The notes beneath the pieces are model-generated. The model did no database searches. It saw nothing but the letters and a program-made list of their open reading frames with translations, and was not told where the DNA came from. The position numbers were made by a program, and so were the translations under genes. Positions 38,026 to 50,404 of a DNA stretch of 64,000 nucleotides are shown here, in pieces (the stretch's first letter is position 1; each line of letters starts with the position of its first letter). Origin of the DNA: Xiphophorus maculatus (Eukaryota > Chordata > Actinopteri > Cyprinodontiformes > Poeciliidae); NCBI RefSeq assembly GCF_002775205.1, contig NC_036447.1, positions 13,622,501 through 13,686,500 of the forward strand, given 5' to 3'.

Positions 38026-38046
38026 GCTGTGGGAAGTGTAGCTGGA
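38026..38046 (-). promoter_or_regulatory. Weak ZNF143/ETS-like motif upstream of CCCH gene
   Basis: The minus strand reads AGCTACACTTCCCACAG, partly like the ZNF143 consensus (CTACAATTCCCA) and containing an ETS-type CTTCC. It lies about 180 bases upstream of the CCCH gene ATG. Confidence 0.35.
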
Positions 38047-38569
38047 GCAGCAGATTATGTAGCTTTTCTGTTATTTACGTACGTCTGGGCTTCTGCACTG
38101 ACACCTACAGGAAGGGCGTGGTATAGCACTCCTTAAACCACGCAAAACTAAATACACTTGCTTATTATTTTCTCTCCAAATAATACGGATAAGATTTTGT
38201 CATCAAGATTTGCTAAAATATCCACATCCATACATCCCCACATATTTTAACTTGTTAATTTACTTCCACAAATTTCAATTTATTTTACTGATGTGATAGT
38301 GATAAGTCAATATATACCATTGCACCAGGGTGTAGAGAAAATGAAATGATTTTCAATTCTATTTTACAAATAACATCTGAGAACCATGGTATGTATATCT
38401 GTGTAAACTCTTTCACTTTAAAATCTATTTCAACCATTTTCAGAAGTCACAGTATTAGTACACATGTCTATAATTTATTCTTAGCATGAGTCAAACTGTT
38501 TTGAGAAGGTTTTGGAGGTTTGATGTTTGACAAAATTAGAGAAAAATTGTATTTTAAAAAGCTTAAGAA

Positions 38570-38745
38570 GTTGTAGAGAGGTTTATTGGAATGTTGGTTA
38601 GACTCCCAACAGGCTGAATGGCAAAGTGATCATGCAGAGAAGCAGCCAGGAGGCCCAGGGTAACTCTAGAGGAGCTCAGATGAGAGAATCCACTGTCAGG
38701 ACATCTATTATTTGTGCACAGAACTGTGACTCTGTGAGAAGAACA
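38570..38745 (+). mobile_element. Tc1-like element fragment
   Basis: 'gcagagaagcagccaggaggccc', 'ggtaactctagaggagctcag', 'gagagaatccactgtcaggacatctattatt' follow the middle DNA-binding segment of a fish Tc1-like transposase gene in the sense direction. Short and broken. Confidence 0.65.
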
Positions 38746-41700
38746 TATGGGCAACATATCAAATTGTTAGATGTGCAAAAATATTTGGGTAAACAGAAAA
38801 AGATTAAGATGAAATTTAAGCAAAAAGGTGGTTTTACAAAGTACGAAAAATTTAAATGCACATGAAACTTTACATTTATATTGATCAAACTTTTGAAAAC
38901 CTTTTTTCAACTTTACAATTATACACTTTTTGTGTAATTTTATCATAAAATCTATCTGTGATACATTCATGTTTGAGGTTGAAATGTCACTTATCAGAAG
39001 GTTTAAGCTGTACATTTTCACAAAGTACTACATTTACTACATCAGCTTTTGAGTATTAGTTGAATTCACTATTGAAGTTTTAGTTTGCTTGTTTTTTTCT
39101 GACATTCTATGAAAAAAAGTGCAAATAATGTCATGTGTTAAGAATTTGTCCTACAACTTTAATCACTTACTCTTGTTGTTTATTGTCTATTATTTGCCTA
39201 TTGTCAGTTTAGAAAAGCCTAACAGGCTGGTAGAAGCAACTGAAATGTTGTTAGATCAGAGAGTATCACCAAGAGGAACTTTGTACAGATTCACAGAGAT
39301 CATCTCCTTAAAGGGGACATAAACTATATCTTTTCTTTGAAAGGGTGAGGAGTTCTAGTCATACATACCATATGTGTACTGGACTCGGCTCATATCATTT
39401 TCCTCATAGAACCATGTGTATGTATGTTTATTCTTTTTACCACAGTTGGTTAAAATGTTTTCTTCTCCATTACAAATACCCGTTATGTGTCTCTGAATGG
39501 ACTGTTTTTGCTGACAGATCACATCCTGTACTGTCGTGATGAGTCACCAGAAGAAAATATTTTTTTTTGTTTCCACTACTAATCACAAACCAATAAAAAT
39601 AACAGTCATGGAAAGTCTGCTGCCGGAGCCAATTTTCCACCACAGCATGTACCCAGTCCTTTTGTGCAGATTTAAATCCAGAAGTCCACTCAGCTGCTTT
39701 TGCAGTTGAAGAAGTCTGCGAAAAAAAAAAAAAAAACCCAAAAAACTGATGCATATGACATGGCAATGAAAAAAACTAACTGTATTTAATAAGTCAACAC
39801 AACATGACTTCAAGCTGTGCCTGGCTAGCTAGTGCAAAAATGTCCTTTTGTTTTTATTTCTGTTTCTAAACAGACCAAATTTATTGTAGGTCTTACTGAT
39901 AAATTATCAGTGATAAACATATTCACCTTTTCCTAAAGTTAAGATATTTTATAATTCAATTAATTTATAAAGAGATAATTCACATCATAACATATTTTAC
40001 TACAGAGCACTATAAAGGAAAGAAATAAAAAAAAGTTCAGCTTTAAAACAGAAAAGAAAAAACCCCCAATAAAACCTTAAATGATTCAAATATCATAGTT
40101 TTACTACCAGAGATCAAATTTGGCCTTTTTAGCAGTCTAGATATTCTGTCCACCAGAGGTCACTGTTTTCCTCAACTCCACCCCTTTCTTGTCCTAATCA
40201 CTAATAAATAGAGTTGTCCTAACAATTATCTTTTAGGGGAAACTTTAAAACAGCAATAGTAGCAGTCTGCCTAATATGCAAGAGTGGGCATTTACACAAA
40301 TTATTAGCTACAGGTGTTAATATTTGATCAGCTTTGTGAGCCCAGACAAGACAATCCACATAAAATCTACTTAGAAAATCATACGTTCTTTTCAAAATTG
40401 TGTTTTACTATAATAAAACACATAGAACTAATTTCATTGTGAGTGTCAAATGTTAAAAGTTCAAGGTGTACTATTACTTTTTCAAGACATGCATTTGTCT
40501 GCTGGACTGATCTGTCCAGTACTTATGTCCTGCTTAAAAAAAGGGCCCCTTACAGTTTATCATAAATAACAGGAGCTGCTACCAGGAATGAAGTGCTGCT
40601 AACAGGAACTAAAATAAGCACCTTTCTTGGATACTCGCCTGCAGTGTAGTCATATATCATTAAGGATAGTGAAAAATAGGACGTAATGTTGTGTTGCGTC
40701 ATTAGTAAAGCTTCCCTGCTGTAGCCGGAAATATTTTCTAAGATTAGCACTCAGTCCCTTTTATCATAAAGGAGCAGGAATACAACGGAAGCAGCGTAGA
40801 ACAGCCCACACAGGATTACACTCAAATTCGGATAATTCTCCCTGACTTCATCACTACCAGTAAATAAGATAAGCTGCTAATGAATTAGTTGATGAGCCCC
40901 TCTTACAGTAGTGCTTCACTGACTTTTAAGGCAAACTGTTTTAAAATTTAATAAGTAAAAAACAAACAAAAAAAAAACACCAGTCCCTAAATAAGATTTC
41001 AGTAACCACTGCAGAGCAGTTGTCCATAGGACACCCAAATAGTTAGCAAAGGCCCTGCAGATATAGAAAATGTCAATTGTGTATGGGAACAATAAATCCA
41101 ACATTTTCATTTGTTAATTCTAAAAATTACCTCGCCGAACAATAACTCCTTATCTGTGGCTGGATGTTACTGTCCACCATCAGTCCCATCTCCAAACTTT
41201 GAGCTCTATCTTGGCTCCATTTATTAGATCTCAGCTAGTCTTATTAAGTCTTAGTAAGTGAATTAAACTGGTTAATGATAAATGAGAAAGTACTGTTACA
41301 ATTTGGCACTTTAAAAATTAGCCAAATATTTGCTCAGCCAGCAAGATATGACCCAAAGAGTTTTCAAAAGGTAACATTTACAGATATAACAGATATAATC
41401 CTTACAACCTCCCTTTATATGTACCAGTCTGGAGGATTTTATAATGACATTAGTGACCATTGTTGTACAGCAGGTGTTCGACAAATCTTCATTTTGAAAC
41501 AAACCAACTTGCATAGAAAAGATTAATAAAAAAAAATTAAATAAGTCTTTCTTTGTGATCTGGAAAATATTGACTTGTGTGAACTCTAGAGTAAACCTAA
41601 TCTCCACAGTAAATGAAGCTTGGGTTATATTCTATGAATTGTTTAACTCTATTATTAAAAATCGCGCTCCTATCAAGAAAGAGAAAATTAAAAATCACAG

Positions 41701-42150
41701 TTTTAAAATGAGCTTCCAGTACCAGGACACTGAAGCTCAGCACCTTCGTATCAATAGATGATTTTACAGATATTTTAATGAAGATGCTGTCTGAATCCTG
41801 CATTTTTCAGTTAACATATTTAGTGTTAAATTTGATCCAATGTTTATGTCACAATAATTGTTTTCATGACCTCCACAGTGTTGCAAGCTTGTTGTTTATT
41901 GTAATTCTGTACTGCTTGATGCCAATCCCTCCCTGCCAGGTCGTTATTGTAAATAAGGATTTTCTCTTAATAAGTAACTTGGTTAAACAAAGGTTCATTT
42001 TAAAAATGCTTTTGTCTCGGACAAACCTCCACTTTTGCTCTTACTATGTGCATTATTTTGTTTCCAGAAACATCTGTGGTGGAGGGTCACCTTCTATTAG
42101 ATGTCTATTTGGCTTGCCGTACCAGTGTGTCCGCGTTGAATTCTTGTAGT
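38746..42150. other. Intergenic DNA between the CCCH gene and cntf
   Basis: AT-rich sequence with short fortuitous frames. A CTCF-like CCACCAGAGGTCACT occurs at 40151-40165. No exon recognised. Confidence 0.35.
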
Positions 42151-42154
42151 TTGA

Positions 42155-42190
42155 CATCAAGTTCTCGGCGGAGAGGCGGAGAACTTGATG
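42155..42190. promoter_or_regulatory. Perfect inverted repeat upstream of cntf
   Basis: Arms CATCAAGTTCTC (42155-42166) and GAGAACTTGATG (42179-42190) are exact reverse complements around a GC-rich 12-base spacer. It lies about 145 bases upstream of the cntf TATA box. It could be a hairpin or a dimeric factor site; GTTCTC/GAGAAC are half-sites of the kind steroid receptors bind, but the spacing is unlike a canonical element. Confidence 0.6.
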
Positions 42191-42333
42191 CTCGGAAACA
42201 GGAGCAGCTGCTTGTCCAAACCACATCGTCTAACCGGAAGACGAGAGGAGGGACTCAGACTTTAATTGGACCAGGACTGTGTGGGAACAGAGGGAGGAAT
42301 GTGATGTCACTGCGATGAGAGAGGCGTGCGCGG

Positions 42334-42345
42334 CTATATAATAAA
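42334..42345 (+). promoter_or_regulatory. TATA box of cntf
   Basis: CTATATAATAAA sits about 60 bases upstream of the ATG at 42403, so initiation near 42365 with a short leader is likely. Just upstream, TGATGTCAC (42302-42310) resembles a CRE half-palindrome. A TATA promoter fits an inducible cytokine gene. Confidence 0.75.
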
Positions 42346-42402
42346 GGCAGACCTGTTGCTGGAGTGCTTTGTATCGGGACTTCCCCTACTGAGGTGAAAG
42401 AC

Positions 42403-43608
42403 ATGGGAAATGTCATGATGGCTGTATCGCGGACAAAGGTGACCGCAGTAACTAATCTCGCCGCGCTGGTGGAGCACGAGTGCACCAACTTGCTGATCCT
42501 CTATGTGAGTAAATACTATTTAAACAGCTACTTTCCTCTGGAGGTAACTTTCCAGCACGTCACGGTAAAAATAAGTCACTTGCCTGAATCCCTGTTTCAG
42601 TGCGTGTGGGAGCGGGGAGAGTTAGGTCAAGGTTTAAAGGGAAATCAATGGGAACTTCCCTGTGGGTGTGTGATTGTGGATGCATGTCTGCATCTGTCTG
42701 TGTTTGAGGATAAAGCGTGTTTTAGTGAGCGGGAACAAAAGAGTGATGACAGACTTTGAGTGCAGAAGTAATAATGTAAGCGGGAGGAAAGTTATGTTTC
42801 TGTGTTGCAGAGAGAGAAAATGTGTTGAGTGCAGCAGGTCAGAATGAACAGTGGTAGGTGGGTATTTTTATTGCAGTCACCAGTTTCTGGGCTGGCCTTT
42901 TCATCTCTGCTCCATGAACTTTTGCCTGCTTACTGTTTTTTTTTTTTTTTTCTTTTCCTTGGTCTGAAGCCAGTTCATTCCTTCATCCAGCTTTGTTTCT
43001 TGCTGGGACACAGGGAGTGGTCTGACATGTAGCATCACATCTACAGAAGTTTATTACACAAACTTGTATTTTACCAGACTTCTACAGTATAGACCAGCAC
43101 AGTATCGGCAGCATACTTTACTTTGATATTGCTAAATCTGCGCGTCACCCTGGACAAATCCGTGAAAATTGCCAAACATGGTGGTGGCAGGTGGCAGGTG
43201 TGGAGGGCTCTTTAAACACCAGAGAAAGAGAAATTGATCAGAGTTGAACAAAAAATGGATGAAGCTAAATGCAGAGCAAATCTGAACTGAAAGCTGTTCG
43301 AAACAGCAGAAAGCCAGAAGGACAACAGCCCTAAACATGCATTCAAACTGTATTCTGAACGCTCAGAATTCTTTATTTTTCTGGGGGATTTTTTTCTTTT
43401 AGATGTGATTGTATAGTTTAAACAATAAACCAGTTAACAATTCCTCAAAAACAAAAACAAAACATTCTTATTCCATGAATCAAACAGTAAAATAACAGAC
43501 AACTGCCATAGCAGTTAACAGTTACACCTTTCACAAAACACATTTTATATATATATAAATTAATTTGTATATATTAATATACAAATATTAACATTTGTAT
43601 ATTAATAT

Positions 43609-43675
<67 letters not shown>

Positions 43676-44032
43676 CAAATTTATACTTTGAACCTACCTG
43701 GTACGATACAGAATGAACTCTCTCACAATGTGACTTTGACTAAACGCTAGTGGCATAACTTGCTTGCAGTCAGAATTCAGAATTTTCAGAATTCAGAATT
43801 TTCAGAATTCTGAGCATTCTGAATGCTCATTATTCAAAGTGAATAATGAGCATTCTGAATGCTCAGAATTCTTTATTTTTCTGGGTTTTTTGTTTTTTTA
43901 GATCTAATTGTATAGTTTAAACAATAAACCAGCTAACAATTCCTCAAAAACAAAACAAAACATTCTTATTCCATGAATCAAACAGTAAAATGACAGACAA
44001 CTGCCATAGCAGTTAACAGTTACAACATTCAC

Positions 44033-44130
<98 letters not shown>

Positions 44131-44266
44131 GAGAGTTTCATTCTGTATCGCACTAGGTGGGTTCAAAGTATAAATTTGTGAATATATATACACTGCTCAA
44201 AAAAATAAAGGGAACACTTAAACAGGTGTTTAACACTTAAAGTGTTCACTTTATTTTTTTTGAGCA

Positions 44267-44310
<44 letters not shown>

Positions 44311-44537
44311 TGTTTGATTCTTTGAATAAGAGTGTTTTGTATTTGAGGAATTGTTAACTGTTTTATTGTTTTAACTATACAATCACATCTAAAAGAAAAA
44401 AGAAAAGAAAACAACAGAAAAATAAAGAATTCTGAGGAATGCTGGTGTAGCTGTTGGGCCACTTGCGTTCAGTCAAAGTCACATTGTGAGAGAGTTTCAT
44501 TCTATATCGTACTAGGTGGGTTCAAAGTATAAATGTG

Positions 44538-44595
<58 letters not shown>

Positions 44596-45100
44596 CATGT
44601 TTTGTGAATGTTGTAACTGTTAACTTCTATGGCAGTTGTCTGTTATTTTACTGTTTGATTCATGGAATAAGAATGTTTTGTATTTGAGGAATTGTTAATT
44701 TTTTTATTGTTTAAACTATACAATCACATCAAAAAGAAAAAAACCCAGAAAAATAAAGAATTCTGAGCGTTCAGAATGTTCAGAATTCAGAATATTCAGA
44801 ATTCTGAGCATTCTGAATGTTCAGAATTCAGAATATTCAGAATTCTGAGCATTCTGAACGCTCAGAACATTCTGAACTCTGACTGCACGCACGTTGGGCC
44901 TCTTGCTGCAGTCAAAGTCACATTGTGAGAGAGTTATTTTTCTGTTTTGTTTTTTTTTTTCTTTTAGATGTTATCGTATAGTTTAAACAATAAAACAGTT
45001 AACAATTCCTCAAAAACAAAACATTCTTATTCCATGAATCAAACAGTAAAATAACAGACAACTGCCATAGCAGTTAACAGTTACAACTTTCACAAAACAC

Positions 45101-45185
<85 letters not shown>

Positions 45186-47747
45186 GTGGAACTAGAAAAA
45201 TATGACCCTAAGTAAAAAAAAAAAAATAAATAAAATAGTGAAGAGCTGGCTCTCTTGCACCTACCTCCACCAGCATTCCTCAGAATTCTGGTGGGGGAAG
45301 CCAAGACAGCGCCTGAAGGACCTGTTACATGCAGTCACTCATCACACCACTAGGTGGTTCTGAACATATGCATAGATTAAAAATCTCATTATAAATACAT
45401 ACTATTATTATTATTATTTGGGGTAAAATTCACATATACATAGATACACACTTTCCTCTGTTACACCTGCACTGCTTATTTTTATTTAATCTTGAAAGAT
45501 CTTAAGCTTCCAACCATCCTTCTTGATGATTCTTTTTGCAAACTTCCTGATGAGCATTATGATTATTTTTTCTGCTTTTCAAGCTTCTATTACTTTAATC
45601 TGTATACAAATTAATCAAATTGTCCATTTAATTATCTTGGAACTTCTCTGTTATTATAATCATGCAATAATGATGGACTGCATAGATATATAAATATACA
45701 TGCATGTACTGTATGTGTCTGGAAGGTGCTGTCGTTCCATGCAGGTTGTCCCTCGGTTTATTTAGTGTCTGTGAAAACACTCATTTGCAACATCTGCTAC
45801 TCGCCTTTTAGATCGTTGCGATTCTTTCGACATTATAATTTGTAGTGATCTGTGGAAACATTTTGCAGCAAGTTCCTGACGTATCCATTTAAGTGTGAGG
45901 TAACACTTCCTCTGCGGTCTTGAACCATAAATTTTCACTCCTTCCTTGACTTTCACAGCAGATGGCTCACAGCTGACCTCTTCTTCACCTCAGAGACATA
46001 AGATCATTTCATGTCACAGGGTGGCTTTTGCATCACAACAACTAGTACATTGCTGCACATCCAGCTCCATTGATGCCCCTGAGTGGCACCATGCCGTCAT
46101 CAGCATGTGGTGCCAGATATAACGTTATTCTAACACATGCAGTGGGTTCTAAAATTATTCATAAACCTTGAATGTGTGTACATTTTATCACTTTACAACC
46201 AGATACTTTAATTATTTTTATTTTATTTGTATTTCCTTGAGATTCGATGGTATAGTCCATCACTGTAAAGTGTCTATTCATGTATTCTGTTTACATGTTA
46301 TAGAATTTGTTTTTATTAAAAATGTCTGTATGAATTGTAAAAGGCCCATTAGACAAAAGGATTCAGAGCAAGAAAACATGTTTGAATATTTTGCTCCAAC
46401 TTGCCATTGTTGGAAAAAAAACTGTCCATTCAAAATGTGGGGCAGGATGTTCCAGAAATGCATTGTAGAAAATGTATTTCTGGCTAAAATTTTAACAGCC
46501 ATGAGCCATATGTTGATGACGAAATATACTTTTGTCATCAGCGACCGTAAATACAAATTAATCAAGACTCGTCTTGGTTTTTACCAAGACTCTGGGGTCC
46601 AGGTAACGACTGACAGCAGTTTCAAACGGGCTAAGACTATTGCTCACTTCACTTCCTCACAGACATGCACTGCGTTTTCCTTCCTCAGGCAGAGTTTGAA
46701 TGCGTCTGTGTAAATTGGTATGTTTTCTTTCTCATTTGAGTCCTTCTAGATTGAACATTGTAACAAACATTATAAAATCTAAAACGCTGCAGTCTCAGTT
46801 AAATACAAGAAGCAATTTAAGCTTTTATTAAATCAATGTTTTAGTAAAAGCTCAAGACCTGAGATGTGTGATGTATTTCTTGATAATGCATCATGTTTGT
46901 ACCATGCTAGTTGGTTTAAATGCAGACTCATCCCTGTGAAGTTAGTAATTTAAATCAGCCAAGGCCCTGCTGGAGCTAGGCTGAGTACTGGGAATGAGCT
47001 AGAGCGAATTCCTATCACATGAGACCAGAGTTACATTTTGTTCTCATCTTTGGCTATTGCAAAACAAAAACCAGCTGGTGGAAGTCTTTGCAATTAATAA
47101 AAACCATTTATCTTGAACTGTCCCCTCACATCTCTCGCTCTCTCTCCTATTCTCTGATATCTCCTTGTTTCTTTCTTTTTAATTTCCTGCATCCTCAAGA
47201 GGAAACAAGAGAATCTCCCAGAAGATATGGAGAGTGACCGTCTGGTGTTCATCTCTCATCCTTCCTCCCAGCTGGACACCAAGAGCAAACTACAGAGCCT
47301 CCATACTGGTTTGGGTAAGTGCTACAGCCTGCTGGAGAGAGCCATCGCCTTGGAGGAGGAGGAGTTGGACGGAGTTGAGACGACAGAGTACAAGAATACG
47401 AGGGGGAGGCTAAAGGGTGAACTGTTGAACCTTTTGAAAAGCACCGGAGGGCTTCTCAAAGCAGCTGGTGGTAAACCCATCAAGGTCCTGGACGACTCAG
47501 AGGTAGGTGTCGACGTCAGCAGAGATGTTTTGGATTAGAAATCGAAACAGAGCAACTCTTGTCTTCTCACTGGCAGCCGTATCAACCCAGCAATTTGTTC
47601 CACCTGAAGCTGTGGGTATACAGCGTCTTGATGGAGGTGAAGTTCTGGAGCTCGACGGCCATCGCCTTACTGCGGGAGCTGCAGGCTGTCGCTGCAAAGG
47701 AGCCACCAAAGAAGAGTAAAAAAAGTACAAGAAGCACTCGCCGTTAA
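42403..47747 (+). CDS. cntf: Ciliary neurotrophic factor-like IL-6 family cytokine, complete
   Basis: Exons 42403-42504, 47200-47502 and 47577-47747 join in frame to 191 codons (human CNTF is 200). There is no signal peptide, as in mammalian CNTF. Exon 1 ends TNLLILY, and exon 2 starts RKQENLPEDM, aligning with the human segment where CNTF also has its intron. The last helix begins NLFHLKLWVYSVLMEVKFWS, with the Phe-x-x-Lys pair (F143, K146) that LIF-receptor-binding cytokines use at site III. The C-terminus is basic (PPKKSKKSTRSTRR), unlike human. A third exon split by a 74-base intron (47503-47576) is an addition to the two-exon mammalian layout. The family signals through gp130/LIFR and STAT3; the fish role is inferred. 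The neighbour zfp91 matches the mammalian ZFP91-CNTF pair. A fish M17 or clcf1-type cytokine is the main alternative. Confidence 0.82.
43140..43345 (+). mobile_element. Tc1-like fragment in cntf intron 1
   Basis: 'aaacatggtggtggcaggtgg' and 'aaggacaacagccctaaacatgc' correspond to the Gly-rich block and the downstream Asn-Asp-x-Asp/His segment of Tc1-like transposases, with the piece between largely scrambled. No frame. Confidence 0.55.
43805..43871. repeat. Near-perfect 67-base palindrome
   Basis: Arms of 32 bases (43805-43836 and 43840-43871) flank the loop AAG and pair with a single mismatch at the centre of GCATTCTGAATGC. The arms consist of nested GAATTC, GAGCATTC and TGAATAAT blocks. 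Related short blocks recur at 43776-43804 and 44757-44885. Confidence 0.95.
44191..44269. mobile_element. 79-bp palindromic MITE flanked by TA
   Basis: Terminal inverted repeats start CACTGCTCAAAAAAATAAAG and end TGAGCAGTG, with TA on both sides (44189-44190, 44270-44271) as expected of Tc1/mariner target duplication. It sits inside the (AT)n tract of one unit of the surrounding repeat cluster. CACTGCTCAAAAAAATAAAG is a familiar fish MITE end. Confidence 0.85.
45291..47199 (+). other. Right part of cntf intron 1
   Basis: No exon recognised. A plus-strand open frame of 181 codons (46168-46713) and a minus-strand frame of 64 codons (45762-45956) look fortuitous. The start of the former lies in sequence like the end of a fish Tc1-like element ('cactttacaaccagatactttaatt'). 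Confidence 0.45.
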
Positions 47748-50404
47748 GATGGGAGACTAGGAATGTTCTGTGCACTAAAGATTATTCATTAGAGCATGGC
47801 TATGGAGAGAAACGGGCTGATATGAACAGGAAATGGGTAAGGATAGACTAGAAGAGATATAGATCAATGGTGAAAGAAGAGAAAAAGTATTAGCTGCTTC
47901 TTTGATTTCTTCATACCTAAAAGTAATATAAAAACTCATTACCTCAAGTGGACAAAATAGACATGCGAGTTAAATACATCTATTTATTTATTGTTGATCA
48001 GACAACAATAAGTATCCAGAACTAAAAGGCAGTTTTTCTTTCTTTCTTTCCACAAAATGTAAGTGATGTAATAACTTTCTATTTTTCTCTTTTGAACTTG
48101 TATCTTTCTGTTCTATACTCCTGTATTTTGGTACTTGGGAAACACTGCTGGGAGACACTGGAGCTTAGAGGGAGTCGGCAAGATTTTTTTGATGTTGTAT
48201 TACCCCTTAATTTTTACAATGCCTTGCAAAAGTACTGGAACTTTTTCACTCTGATGTATTTCATTGGAACTTTGTGCAAAAGTAGTTCATAAATGAGTTG
48301 AGATAAATACAGGGAAGAAATGCTCTTAGAAGGTGAACTTGGCTTATAAAGACACCAATAATGGTTTAGCTCAGGTATGTGGCCAGGTCAAAGTTCAGAC
48401 CTAGATAATATGGGGTGTCTGTGGCAAACTTCAATTGATGTTCATAGACACTCACTATGTCTGCACACAGAATTTTGCATGCAGGCTTGAAAAATTTAGT
48501 TTTGGTGACCGGAGCACTTCTCTTTCCTTTTGTTGGTGTGTCTTAGAAAACAGCACAAAAAGATTGTGGTCATTATGGTAGAAAATATGAAATGGTTCAA
48601 GGGATGGGAATACCCTGGGGAGACACTTTGAAAAGTGTACAACGTGTGATTTTAAGTTCTGCAGTTGTATATAACATCATATTTAATAACTGAGGATATT
48701 TTGAAGGAAAACTGTGCTGCAGCACCCTCTAGTGTTTACTTGATGCTTTCACTTTGTTTCCTTCTCTGAATTCTTAATTGGCCTCAATGTTTCTCCTTAT
48801 CGCAGTGTATTTTGTCTTGTGACTTTATGCTTTATAATATTTTAATAAGAATAACATTACCCCACTAGGAAATTCACAAGAAAACTAACATTTCTGAAAA
48901 CTAAATAACATGTTTGTTTTATGTTGACTACTTAGCTCAATAAATTTATACAAAAATTTATCTGCCAATAAAACTGCCAACTTTATAGCAGTGGTCAAAA
49001 TCCATGTTTTAATCTATTGCACATCTGGGTAGGTGAAATAATCAACTAAGCAATATGATACATGGAAATGCTGCAGCTGACATGAATGGGAAATGACTCC
49101 GCCATGCTGCTGTAACCCAGCAATCTTATCTGGGCTGCAGTTCTAATTAAATTAGCCTCAGCCAAAGACTCCGATTGTATTTAAATATGCATGAAGGTTT
49201 GACGTAAGAGAAGATGGTGTGAAAAGGACGGAAACCTTTAAAGCAAACACCTGATGAGCGCACACATTCGAGAAAAGGAATAGCACAGTGAACTGACAGG
49301 AGATCCTGAGAATTAAAAGGTTTCTGTATGCAAAGTCAGCAAAATCGAGACAAGGGGACCAATTATGTCTGAAGTTCTTCAAACAGATGTTCTTGAGATA
49401 TGTTTTTCAGCTGATGGTAGAGGCACTGGAAGTATGATTGTTTGGGTGAGACAAGGAACTGTTGGTTCTGGAGACTTTAGTTCACTTACTAAAGCGTTCT
49501 GAGTCGCCACCATTCATTTCCAATAAAGCTTTTCTGGAGCATCCTCAAAAGCTGAATATTTAGATCACAAACTTGCTGCTTATGTCATAAATTCATCCAC
49601 AAACGTACTCATAACACAACAGTTGTTTGTTTTTTTCTTTAACTGATAATGTTCTTGTTTATTAATTTTCACATTTGAACAATTTTATCTAATAAACTAA
49701 ATATAGCAACATTTCACCATGTGCCGTCTCTTCATTCATGGAGTGTAGAAAAAGAGTTGTCAATTGCTATGGTTGAGCAATAGCATTGGCTTCCCCAAAA
49801 ATACAGTTTCACCTGCGTAACACCTGTTTTGGTGGCTGTCAATAAAGCCTCAGCATTGCAAAGATAAGCCACCAAATTCCTTCTTTCCTTCCTTCTTTTT
49901 CCTTTCTTTATGTGAACCTGTTCCTTAGGTAGTTTTTACTAACAAAACAAATGAGAGAAACTGTTCACAGCTCACCGATGAACTGGAAACTCCAAAGACA
50001 CAGATATCAGCTTACGGAAGTCTAAAAATGTGTCTTCATAATGCTGCATAATATGCAAAAACTCCAGAGTGTTGTTAATGCTACAACTGTGCCCTTATTT
50101 GCTTTGCAGCATCTTGCTAACCTGGTGGAGCTCTACTTCTCCTGGCTGACTACATAGTGATGTAACATAAGCAGAATCTGTTTTTTTAAATAACTTTTTC
50201 TGAAACTTCTCTGTTGAGCTTCAAACAGACATGATAGATATTTTTGCAATCATCAAGTAGATCAGCTCCACCACTGGGTTACAGGATGGGAAATGAGGTC
50301 TAAATGAGGCTCATCACCAATTCCCTTTGTTTTGTTGTTAATTTATAACTATATTTATTATTGATTATTATGCATTATTTTTACATCTAGGAAAAATTTA
50401 ATTA
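47748..50404. other. cntf 3' UTR and following intergenic DNA
   Basis: AATAAA at about 48940 and at about 49691 are candidate poly(A) signals. 'gccttgcaaaagtactggaactttttcact' near 48222-48250 resembles the terminal repeat of a Tc1-like element. A CTCF-like CACTAGAGGGTGCTG lies on the minus strand at 48721-48735. No exon recognised. Confidence 0.4.

Larger units (their letters stand above)
43350..45290. repeat. Cluster of about five copies of an (AT)n-cored element
   Basis: A module containing ACAACTGCCATAGCAGTTAA recurs at about 43465-43545, 43960-44040 and 45023-45103 on the plus strand and inverted at about 44593-44680, with a partial inverted copy at 44308-44400. A second module (GAGAGAGTTTCATTCTGTAT, then GGTGGGTTCAAAGTATAAAT) occurs at 44127-44190 and 44483-44550 and inverted at 43672-43735. 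Between modules lie (TA)n or (CA)n(TA)n tracts. I read this as five copies oriented + + - - +, each an element with a TA-rich core. No coding capacity. The Ile-Tyr open frames are artefacts. Confidence 0.75.

Noticed and set aside
42364..42402. Extending cntf upstream in frame from 42364
   Set aside because: The upstream codon is GTG, not ATG, and the stretch directly follows the TATA box, so it is leader sequence. The ATG at 42403 is used.
45074..45304. Open frames with long Ile-Tyr runs
   Set aside because: They read through (TA)n microsatellites of the repeat cluster.
45762..45956. Minus-strand 64-codon open frame with CFHRSLQ and CFHRH motifs
   Set aside because: Short, no splice-site partners recognised, no known family; probably chance.
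46168..46713. 181-codon plus-strand open frame in cntf intron 1
   Set aside because: It begins in transposon-like sequence, has odd composition and no recognised domain, and lies inside a well-supported intron. A protein search would settle it.
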